Assembly (NCBI GenBank): GCA_030844895.1
Contig: CM061233.1
Span: 56,349,453-56,413,452, forward strand
DNA from: Ambrosia x helenae
Taxonomy: Eukaryota; Streptophyta; Magnoliopsida; Asterales; Asteraceae
DNA length: 64,000 bases
Direction of reading: 5' to 3'
The notes beneath the pieces are model-generated. The model did not search any database, was not told where the DNA came from, and saw only the letters and a list, made by a program, of their open reading frames with translations. Below, one piece after another: positions 22,443 to 32,003 of this stretch. Numbering within the stretch: the stretch's first letter is position 1; each line of letters begins with the position of its first letter. The position numbers and the translations under genes were made by a program.

Positions 22443-25400
22443 ATGTCTGGAGTGCGTGGAGGACGTGGGGGTGGTCGCAATGGTGGACGTGGTGGTGGTC
22501 GCGGTGGTGCTGGTGGTCGTGGTGGAGGTATTAACCTATCACAGGCTGATCTGAACAACTTGCTCCAAGCTGCCTTTCAGTTAGGGCACAACGGTGGTGG
22601 TAAGTTGATTTATCCATTTTCCTTTTGCCTCATTGGTGAACCTTGTGTACGTATTTCGTGGTTTCTCATACGTTTCATTTCAGGTGGTCCTGTTGACCCA
22701 CCCCCACCCATGTGCACCTACAAGATGTTCCGGGACTGCAAGCCCCAGGAATTCTCTGGCACTGAGGGTGCGGTGAGCTTGCTTAGGTGGTTGGAGAAAA
22801 TGGAGTCGGTATTTCTGATGTGTAACTGTCTCCCAGAAGATCGGGTAAAGTATTCTGCTGCGTTATTTCAGGACGTGGCATTGACATGGTGGAATGGTAT
22901 CACCCAGAACATGGGTATTGGGGAGGCATATGCTATGCCATGGGAAAATTTTGTGCAGTTGCTGAAGCGTGAGTATTGTCCGAGGGAAGAAGTGCAGAAG
23001 CTGGAGCATGAGGTGTGGAACCTCAAGATGACTGGGTCGGAAATCGAGAAGTATACTGTGAGACGGAATGAGTTGGCAGTGCTGTGTCCCGATTTGCATG
23101 TGCCAGAATATCGTAGGATTGAACACTATGTCTCAGGGTTAGTACCGGAAATTGCAGGGTTAGTGGCTGCTGGAAATCATCCTACGTATGCAGAGGTAGT
23201 TCGATCGGCCCATAGGATGACCAACTTAAAAGTGAATGAGGGGATTTTGCCTGCGAAAGGTTCGACTGTTAAGGCTCCAGAGAACAACAAGCGCAAGTGG
23301 GAAAATGACGGGAAGGGATCTGGGTCTGCACAGCAGGGTAAAAGGTTTGATAATGGGGGTTCATCTTCTTCGGGTAACAAGCAGGGTGGTTATGCGGGAA
23401 AACTGCCCAAATGCAACAAGTGTGGACGCCATCATCAAGGGAACTGCGACAGTAACCGTTGTCACCGCTGCCAGCGAACAGGGCATTATGCTAAGGATTG
23501 TCGAGCTACACTTCCATCGACTCAGGCTCCGACTAACAGCTCAGCTCCGACTACTCAGGGGACTACAGGGAAACAAGGATGCTACCACTGTGGTGACACT
23601 GGGCATTACAAGAAGGATTGCCCAAAACTGAAGCAGGGTGGGAACAACGGGAATGGGAACAACGGGGGCGGCGGCAGAAATGCACGTGCCTTCGTCATTG
23701 GAGTTGCTGAGGCTAGACAGGACCCTGACACAGTCACCGGTACGTTTCTTCTCAATAATCGTTCTGTTAGCGTGTTATTTGATTCTGGTGCCGACAAGAG
23801 TTTTGTATCCATGGATGTTAGTCGACTGCTAGATGTAGTACCCGTACCATTAGAGACCAAGTATGTTATTGAGTTAGCTGACGGTAAAACGATTGAAGCT
23901 ACTAGTGTCATTCGGGAGTGTCAATTAGAGTTGTCGGGTTTATCGTTCCCCATCGACCTTATGCCGGTACCTTTGGGTAGTTTTGACGTTGTGGTAGGAA
24001 TGGATTGGTTATCTTTGTATCGCGCGGAGATTGTCTGTTACGATAAGGTTATTCGGATTCCTCTCCCTGATGGAGAATTCCTTTCTGTGTACGGTATCAA
24101 GGGTGGTGTTCCGCTAAACATCATCTCTAGCATGAAAGCCCTTAAGTGTCTTCGAAAGGGTTATCCAGCTGTTTTGGCGCTTTTATCTGTTTCCTCTGTT
24201 GATGAAAAGAAGATCGACGACATCCCGGTGGTACGCGAGTTTCCTGATGTTTTTCCCGATGATTTATCTGGTCTTCCTCCTCATCGTCAAGTCGAGTTCG
24301 GTATTGATCTTGTACCAGGGGCTGCTCCTATTGCTCGGGCCCCCTACCGTCTTGCACCTCCCGAGATGCAGGAATTGTCTAGTCAGTTACGGGAACTCTT
24401 GGACAAGGGTTTCATCCGGCCAAGTTCTTCCCCTTGGGGAGCCCCGATTTTATTTGTTAAGAAGAAGGATGGAAGTTTCCGATTGTGTGTGGACTACAGA
24501 GAACTGAACAAGTTGACCGTCAGGAACCGTTATCCTCTTCCACGTATTGATGATCTATTCGACCAGCTTCAGGGTTCAAGTTATTATTCCAAGATCGACT
24601 TGAGGTCCGGTTATCACCAGCTGCGCGTCAGGGAGGCTGACGTTGCAAAGACTGCTTTTCGAACACGTTATGGCCATTTCGAATTCTTGGTCATGCCTTT
24701 CGGTCTCACGAACGCACCGGCGGTTTTCATGGATTTGATGAACCGCGTCTGTAAACCGTATCTGGACAAATTCGTCATTGTATTTATTGATGACATTCTG
24801 ATCTACTCCAAGAACGAGACCGAACACGGAGAACATCTGCGGTTAGTTTTGGAACTCTTGCGACGGGAGCAACTTTACGCCAAGTTCTCAAAGTGTGACT
24901 TTTGGTTACGCGAAGTTCAATTCCTAGGACATGTGGTTAATGAACTAGGGATTCATGTCGATCCAGCTAAAATCGAAGCGATCAAGGACTGGGGAGCACC
25001 AAAGACGCCAACTGAGGTGCGGCAATTCCTAGGCCTTGCGGGCTATTATCGTCGTTTCATTCAGGGGTTCTCGAAGATTGCTCAACCCCTCACCACTCTC
25101 ACTCAGAAGGATAGGAAGTTCGACTGGGGTGAATCACAAGAGTCTCCAACACATTTTCGACCAACAACACTTGAACATACGGCAGCGTCGCTGGATCGAA
25201 CTTTTGAACGACTATGATTGTGCTATTAAGTACCATCCTGGCAAGGCGAATGTTGTGGCAGACGCCTTGAGCAGGAAGGAATCAACTAAACCTCGTCGTG
25301 TTCGGACATTGCAGCTCACTATTCATTCATCACTACCTGATCAACTCCGTTCTGCCCAGTTGGAAGCTTTGAAGGAGGAAAACCTTAAAGCTGAAACTAT

Positions 25401-26801
25401 GCACGGTGCCGACAAGCACCTAGAGCGAAGGCCTGATGGCCTGCACTATTTCGCAGAACGCATATGGGTTCCTTTATTCGGGGACTACGGGAGCTTGTCC
25501 TTGATGAGGCTCATAAGTCCCGGTATTCTATTCATCCTGGTTCGGATAAGATGTATCAAGATCTGAAGGTGCTTTACTGGTGGCCAAACATGAGGTCGGA
25601 CATAGCCTCATACGTGAGCAAATGCTTGACCTGTGCTAAGGTCAAGGTGGAATACCAGAAACCGTCGGGTCTCCTGCAACAACCTGAAATTCCGGAATGG
25701 AAATGGGAACGGATTACTATGGATTTTGTCACACAACTTCCTAAATCACCAAGCGGGAATGACAAGATATGGGTGATTGTCGATCGGTTGACGAAATCAG
25801 CTCATTTTCTTGCTATTAAGGAGACCGACACCATGGATCGTTTGGCTCGCCTTTACTTGAAAGAAGTTGTTTCTAAGCACGGGGTACCAGTTTCTATTAT
25901 CTCGGATCGTGACTCCCATTTTACTTCTCACTTCTGGAAGTCTTTGCACAAGGCTTTGGGTACCCAACTAGACATGAGTACGGCTTATCATCCACAGACT
26001 GACGGTCAGAGTGAGCGCACGATTCAAACTTTAGAAGACATGCTGCGGGCATGTGTGATCGATTTTGGAAAGGGTTGGGAAGCTCATTTACCGTTAGTAG
26101 AATTCTCGTACAACAACAGTTATCACACGAGAATCAAGGCTGCTCCGTTCGAAGCACTGTACGGACGGAAATGCCGTTCTCCTCTTTGTTGGGCTGAAGT
26201 GGGTGAGAGTCAACTCACTGGGCCTGAACTAGTGTACGAAACTTCGGAAAAGATCGTACAGATTCGTAATCGGTTGGCGGCGGCACGGGACCGGCAAAAG
26301 AGTTATGCTGATCAGCGTCGCAAACCATTGTAATTCCAAGTCAATGACAAGGTACTTCTAAAAGTCTCGCCGTGGAAGGGCGTCATACGCTTTGGGAAGT
26401 GTGGCAAACTCAATCCGCGGTATGTCGGCCCATTTACGATCCTGGAACGGATTGGGCCGGTGGCATATCGACTTGATCTACCGACGGAGCTCGGTAACGT
26501 ACATAACGTCTTTCACGTGTCAAACTTGAAGAAGTGTCTGGCTGACGAGTCTCTCATCGTTCCACTAGAAGAGATCAAGGTTGATGATCGTCTTCGGATT
26601 GTGGAAGAACCTATGGAGATCCTTGATTACAAGATTCGTAGCCTGCGTCACAGCAAGATTCGTATCGTTAAGGTTCGGTGGAACTCGGACCGGGGACCGG
26701 AATATACATGGGAACGGGAGGATCAGATGAAGTCTAAGTATCCTCATCTTTTTCCTAAGGAAGCGTTTGAGTCGAGACATGTCTCTTCGGCAGCTGAATG
26801 A
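22443..26801 (+). pseudogene. Gag-pol polyprotein of B with chromodomain (broken)
   Basis: ATG at 22443 opens an Arg/Gly-rich gag, then the gag core (CKPQEFSGTEGAVSLLRW, LTWWNG) and two CCHC knuckles (CHRCQRTGHYAKDC, CYHCGDTGHYKKDC, about 23460 and 23580). The protease has LFDSGADKSFVS near 23780 and RT has FIDDILIYSK near 24785. The frame breaks near 25140, where about 284 bp of RNase H are missing relative to C. After a second frameshift near 25480 the integrase follows (zinc CLTCAKVK, MDFVTQLP, SDRDSHFTS, TDGQSERT). A stop at 26331-26333 precedes a chromodomain (VKVRWNSDRGPEYTWE) and final TGA near 26799. An 84 nt intron-like segment lies at 22600-22683. Confidence 0.9.
22600..22683 (+). 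other. Putative intron in gag of B
   Basis: Begins GTAAGT and ends TTTCATTTCAG within gag, between a Gly-rich N-terminus and PPPPMCTYK. It is 84 nt, free of stops and in frame, so gag reads through either way; but it encodes a hydrophobic stretch unlike gag. C has an 86 nt segment with GT..AG ends at the same place. Confidence 0.55.
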
Positions 26802-26841
26802 ATCTCGGGTCGAGATTCCTTTTAACGTGGGGATGATGTGA
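26800..26841 (+). promoter_or_regulatory. Upstream hairpin plus PPT copy of B
   Basis: Hairpin GAATCTCG-GGT-CGAGATTC (26800-26818) starts inside the TGA stop codon of pol. It is followed by TTTAACGTGGGGATGATG and then TGACA, which mimics the LTR start. It duplicates the true 3' end module found about 123 bp downstream. Confidence 0.75.
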
Positions 26842-26922
26842 CAACTCGGGTAAATCTCTCTTTTGGTTTCTATCTTTTGTTTGCTTCCTTCGTTATTTCT
26901 TTTGTTCTTTTGGTACTTGAGC

Positions 26923-26961
26923 AATTTTCGGGACGAAAATTCTTTTAACGTGGGGATGATG
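26923..26961 (+). promoter_or_regulatory. Hairpin and polypurine tract at B 3' end
   Basis: Perfect hairpin AATTTTCG-GGA-CGAAAATT (26923-26941), then CTTTTAACGTGGGGATGATG directly before the LTR start TGACACCC at 26962. The purine-rich GTGGGGATGATG is the plus-strand primer. Confidence 0.8.
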
Positions 26962-28358
26962 TGACACCCGGCAAATTCTGGTTAACAACGTTGTCTAGAT
27001 GAAAGTCTACCTTAGCGAGTCACGCGTATATTGTACTTAACTGGGTTAGTTAAGTCGGGTTATGGTTCGGGAACTATTGATTAGTCTAGAAGATCATTGG
27101 ATGTTGGTCTAGAGGTTCGTTAGATGTCAGTCCTTAACCAAGTGTACAAACGGTGACGATTTGTAGGATCGTCAGGGCATACGGAACGTACGAGTCTCGA
27201 GTCCCGGGAATTGGTGAACGAGTGTAAATATGTGTATTTACTTGTGTTATGTGTTTACAATCATTATGTGACTTGTCGGTACGTGAATATGCATTAACAT
27301 ATGTTAAAACGGGGTTTAACGCGCAAAACGCACAAAACCAACCCCTATAGGCGAGTAGGAGGTCTACTCACCTATAGGGAGGCGAGTAGGGGACCCTAAG
27401 GGCGAGTAGGGATGTCGAGTCACCAATGGGATGTCGAGTCTTGTACTTTAGGTCGGTTAAACAGTCACGGTGTTTTCAAACGAACTTGGTTATGGTCTGG
27501 ACATCTAGGGACTAATTAGCCTGCGGGTTATTAGTCTAAGTACTTGTAACTGTCGTATGTTAGGTCGCCGCTTACGGGACTAGCATAGCAGCTGGGTTTA
27601 CTCGGGTTAAGGAGTAACGCAACTTAAGGTGAGTTTACGGCCCCTCTTTTAAACTGGTTTACACTTTTCGGGGGAGAAAACATGTGTTAAAACGATTATT
27701 TGGTAATTACTGTCATACTATGGGTTTACACTGTGTACTACACGATCTTTGGAAGTCCCGGGGGGAACCATGAATGTGCGGGATTTGCACAATGGGGAAA
27801 TGTGAATAGCGCTATTAGGAGTGACCAACCCCGCTCGTCGACTTGGAGGGTCGGCGGGTGCATATTGTCTCAAACAGGAACAACAGGAACAACAGGAACT
27901 ACATCGGGCATACTTTTGGTATTCGCGTTAGTAATGGTTTTCCAATCGTGGTAGTAACAAAACGTACGCCTAGCTAGCGTATACTGGTTTTCGATTGTTA
28001 TAGTATGGACAGGTGGACTTGGTACTTGGATACAAAACCTGTAAACTCACCAGCATTTTTGTGCTGACGTAAACTTTTACATGTTTTCTCAGGTCGCTAA
28101 GGTAGCACGACTGGACTAGGGCGCACGCGTCTGCACGGCGTCTAACTAGGGTTGCATGGTCATTTGAACGTTGAACTATTGTTTTATGGTTGAGATACTG
28201 TTTTTGAATAAGCTTCCGCTGTAAACGGGATTTTTAAACTATGATTTGAAATTGCATTTATATTCATTTAGACTTGTTTATTGTGATCGTTGGTTTGGAT
28301 CCTGGTTTGTCATGCGCCTCGCGGTAAAACTCCGCAAGTGGATTTTGAGGGTGTGACA
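26962..28358 (+). repeat. 3' LTR of B, with internal 1.24 kb deletion
   Basis: Identical in outline to the 5' LTR except that everything between 19697 and about 20941 of the 5' copy is missing. The junction is at 27411/27412, exactly at the centre of the 18 bp palindrome, with ATG of unclear origin. The TATA box and palindrome array are lost. It ends GTGTGACA at 28358. Confidence 0.9.
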
Positions 28359-31123
28359 ACTTTGAACAGAATGAAGATTTATAAAGGTGTTCCTGATGAT
28401 GAGAAGCCACCTTATAAGAATCTGTTTGGACATTTGAGATCAGTTGCTTGCAAGGATCCAGGTCCAGATAAAGTGAGAAATGTTGATAGTAATTCTGATT
28501 CTGGAAAGGGAAAGCAAAAGGTGGTTGAGGTTGAAACGAAGAAGCAAGTTGTGAAAAGCAAGGGTAAAACAAAGACCTTATTAGTTGATGAAGTTTCTGT
28601 TGATTTTGAAGAAACAGAAGATGATGTTGAATAGGATTCTGCTATAGAGACTGCAAAGGTTACTAAATCCAAGACCACTGAGATTAGTATACCTGAAGCT
28701 TTAGAGAAAATTGTTGAAAAGCGGAGAACAAGAGTATTGCCTGATGAGGAATACGATATTACTTTAGACATGGATGATTTCAAGGTTCTACTGCCACTGG
28801 TGCCAAAGTCAAGAGAGGCAGAGGCAAAAGGATGTCGAAAAGAGAACTTTCGAGAAGAAAGAGGGATAGAGAAATTGATATGTTAATTGTTGGAAAGAAA
28901 GTACCAACAATTGGAAGCTTAAAGGTTACAACACCAGTCAGATCCCCAGTTACTAAGAAGAAGAAAGTTGTTCAGGAAGTTGTTACAACTAATCCAACAT
29001 CCTAGATTAATCCTAAAAACTTTTCTGCCACGTTAAAGAATGTTTTGGAAGAGGTTTAGAAGAAAAGTGCTAAACCTACTACTACACCTATTGCTGAATC
29101 ATCTACACCTCAGGTTACAGTTTCAAGTGAAGTGATGGAAGCTGTGAATCGACAGATTGCCAATGTGATGAAGGCATTTAATCAACACCAAGCTGAAATC
29201 AAACAAATGAAGGAAGATGAAAGAGTTATGCTGAAGATTGTGTTGACTTCTAAAGCCAGTCAAGAAGAATTAGAAGCAAAGGTTAAACAGCTTGAATATG
29301 AAACCAAGATGTTGATAACTAGAGGAAAGAGAAACACAAAAACAATCAAGATGCTTCAAATCGAGAATAAATAGATGAAAGTTGAGAATAAAGATATGAG
29401 GAAACTAATTGATGATCTTTACTCCAAATCACCACAGTTGAAGGGAACTAAGGAGGAAGAAGAGAATAAAGAAGAAGAGAAAGTTGATTATGAGACTTCT
29501 GATGAGGAGGGTGAAAATGATGATGAGGATGATAGTTCGGATGATGATGATAATGATGATGCAGGAGGTAAAAATACAAATAAGGGCAAAGATGTAGATA
29601 ATGATGATGATGATCCTGAACAATTCAAGTTTGAGAAAAGAGAAACAGATAAAGGTGACAAAGGCGAATCAAGTTCGAAGAAGACATCGGGAGAAAATGT
29701 TGATGACGATCAAAGCATCTTTTGGAAATAAAAGATTCGTGCTTTATCTGATGAAGACAAGAAACTGTATATATATATATGTTTGAAAAGAATGTTTGGA
29801 TGATAGAGTTAACTGGAAGATTCCCTAAAATCTTTGAAAATGATGATATGAGATTCGAGATCGAGTACAATGATCCAGATCTTGAAGATGTGGAAATATC
29901 TGATGCAGTTACAAAAGAGATACTGATGGGATTGCCAAGCAGGTCGGGAAGTCTCTAGAAGAAATAATGCAAGATAAAGAGATTCCTGATATTTCAGTTA
30001 AAGAGGCGGGAAATCATTCTGATGATCAAGATACTCCAGTATTTGAAGATGTTGAAATTGAGGATCTTTCACATGAAGAGTATCCTGAGTATTATCAAAG
30101 GAAAGAGAATGTGGTGATTCCTGAAATAAATGAGTAAACACTTGATGAAGCTAAAAAGTTAGCTAAATAGAAAGGGAAGAAGATACTGGATGAAGTGTTT
30201 GGGAAAGAAGCTGATAAGAAACAAACTTACAAACAATCTGATGAACTGAAAGAATTATTGAGAAAGCTTAAAGAGAAAGAATCAAACAGACCAGTAGCAG
30301 AAGTGCAAGGAGGTTTATACAATTATCACAACGATGTCTTCAAAGGCAAAGCGTTGGGATGGAAATACTTTCCACAGCTACGGTGTATCGGTGTGAAGTG
30401 GGAGAAAGAATTTTGTACTTCTACATATTTCATGATATCAAGACACTACCGTATTGGGCTGTGAAGGGTATTTGTAGACACACGATGAATGGTGCTTCTG
30501 TAAACAACGATGTTGTTGGATGGTTTTCTGACAAGATGCCAAGAGAAAGTCGTACTAAATGGGATTTGTTTAGGCCTCAATATCCTAAACGGATTGTACA
30601 CAGAGATATTGATCCTATTACTGGTATGAAGAGGGTTACGTTGAAGTACAAACCTCCTGTGGTGATGAAGAGGATTCCTTTGATGCCTATCCAGCAACAT
30701 TTCAGCAATAAATTTGTGTTTTGGTACTATGATTGGAACACTGCTGAAGCTGTGATTGTATTGAAAGACAAAGATTCGAAGCTTGATTACAAGAAAATAT
30801 GCATATTTGATCCAATGTGGATGATCAATTGTTCAAAAGAAGATATCAATATTTTGTATTTCAATCTGTTTCACTTTGAAATTCAATACGTGGAGCAGGC
30901 GATGAAATTTTATAGACTTGTATGTTTCTGTTTCGCTTGGGATGTGAACGCTGGGTGTAACTACAACAAGTTGTTGGGAAAATATGTGAAAGTTCAAGAG
31001 ATGAAGAAAAGTTCGCACAAACAACAACTAGAACCTGAATTGAGCGCAAAACAGAGAAAGACTTTGAAGATCAAGTTAATGAATAAGATGCTAGAGTATC
31101 AAGAACAACAATCCAAGAAATAG
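28359..31123 (+). pseudogene. Sirevirus D ORF3, part 2
   Basis: Continues D's ORF3 after insertion B: RMKIYKGVPDDEKPP matches RMKGYKGVPENERPP of E. A Lys/Glu-rich linker with stops (28632 onward) follows, then a coiled coil (29132-29460, broken by a TAG at about 29372), an acidic Asp/Glu stretch (29480-29620) and a C-terminal domain in frame at 30480-31123. The latter contains KRIVHRDIDPITGMKRV, VLKDKDSKLDYKKICIFD and CSKEDINILY; the spacing of the last two resembles the end of F's ORF3. It ends at a TAG at 31121, just before the PPT. Function unknown. Confidence 0.7.
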
Positions 31124-31136
31124 TCAAGGGGGAGTT
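31124..31136 (+). promoter_or_regulatory. Polypurine tract of Sirevirus D
   Basis: TCAAGGGGGAGTT directly precedes the 3' LTR start TGTACGTGC. GGGGGAG is the usual Sirevirus PPT core. Confidence 0.8.
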
Positions 31137-31642
31137 TGTACGTGCACATATGTCACTATCGCTTTGGATTAATAAAGAAACGGCATTTATAATTGAAGAT
31201 ATGAAGTTTTGGAAGCCCATTCGACCAAACAAGGGGTCGAATGGAGAATGTTTAGGTCGAATGAAGTATGTTATGTATGTTTTTGTTTGGTTTGAGCCTT
31301 GAAAAGGTCGAACGAGCCCATTCGACCTCTGCATAGGTCGAATGGAGAGTCTATATATAGTTTTGAGTTTATTTTGCAGATTAAGAACTTGGTCATTCGG
31401 TCTAGGTGAAGTGTATGTTTTCATAGGTGTGTCTAGAACTTTCTAAAAGTTTCTTTTCATTGTAAACTAACCCTTTATTGATTATAATCAAGTGTTTATC
31501 AATGAGAATGATTATTAAAATGGATGTTTACGTTTTTCTGATTTGTCTATTATCATTTTGCATGTGATTTAGGGTTTCCGCACCTAAATTGCTCTACTTG
31601 TGTGATTATATAGTTGATTTCTTTCAATCCGGTCATCTACAC
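31137..31642 (+). repeat. 3' LTR of Sirevirus D
   Basis: Begins TGTACGTGCAC after the PPT. Two perfect CCATTCGACC palindromes (31217-31244 and 31318-31345) precede a TATA box CTATATATAG at 31351-31360. It contains TTAGGGTTTCCGCACC, shared (inverted) with solo LTR S. The exact end is uncertain within about 6 bp (TCTACACA near 31642). Confidence 0.75.
31217..31345 (+). repeat. Two perfect 28 bp palindromes in D LTR
   Basis: Both have 10 bp arms CCATTCGACC and GGTCGAATGG with an 8 nt loop (arms 31217-31226/31235-31244 and 31318-31327/31336-31345). The arms are identical and the loops differ, which suggests selection on the dyad, not just on one motif. Confidence 0.85.
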
Positions 31643-31966
31643 AACACATGTTTATGGATCAGTAACGCATGGTATTTAACCATATGTTAAATATTATTTT
31701 GTAACAACATATGTTATCATCAATGTTAGATTATAATTATGTGTGTTATCATATGGGATGCCGATTACAATCCAAGACAAACTAGTGATCCTTTCAAACA
31801 CACATTTCATGCTTACATTTGAACATACAATCGGCTACACACACCTATAACAAATCAAGATAAAACTTACACACCAAACTCTCATATATAAAACACACAC
31901 ACACACACACCACGGTACAAATACAAATTATGTGGGGAAATAAAATACAAACTACACACACACACA

Positions 31967-32003
<37 letters not shown>
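31643..32003. other. Non-element flank with microsatellites
   Basis: The only stretch I cannot assign to an element. No gene is seen. It holds two (CA)n runs (about 31897-31915 and 31954-31969) and a (TA)n run (31971-32000) that ends three bases before the 5' LTR of C. Confidence 0.6.

Larger units (their letters stand above)
19246..28358 (+). mobile_element. Gypsy chromovirus B, inserted in D ORF3
   Basis: LTRs at 19246-21886 and 26962-28358 flank a gypsy gag-pol with protease, RT, RNase H remnant, integrase and a C-terminal chromodomain, which fits a Tekay/Del-like chromovirus. D's ORF3 similarity stops at the left end and resumes right after the right LTR. The LTRs are nearly identical where both exist. 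The first bases of the left LTR (TG) and part of the likely duplication (ACTTT seen at 28359-28363) are missing at 19244-19247, consistent with a 5 bp deletion at that junction. Confidence 0.9.
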
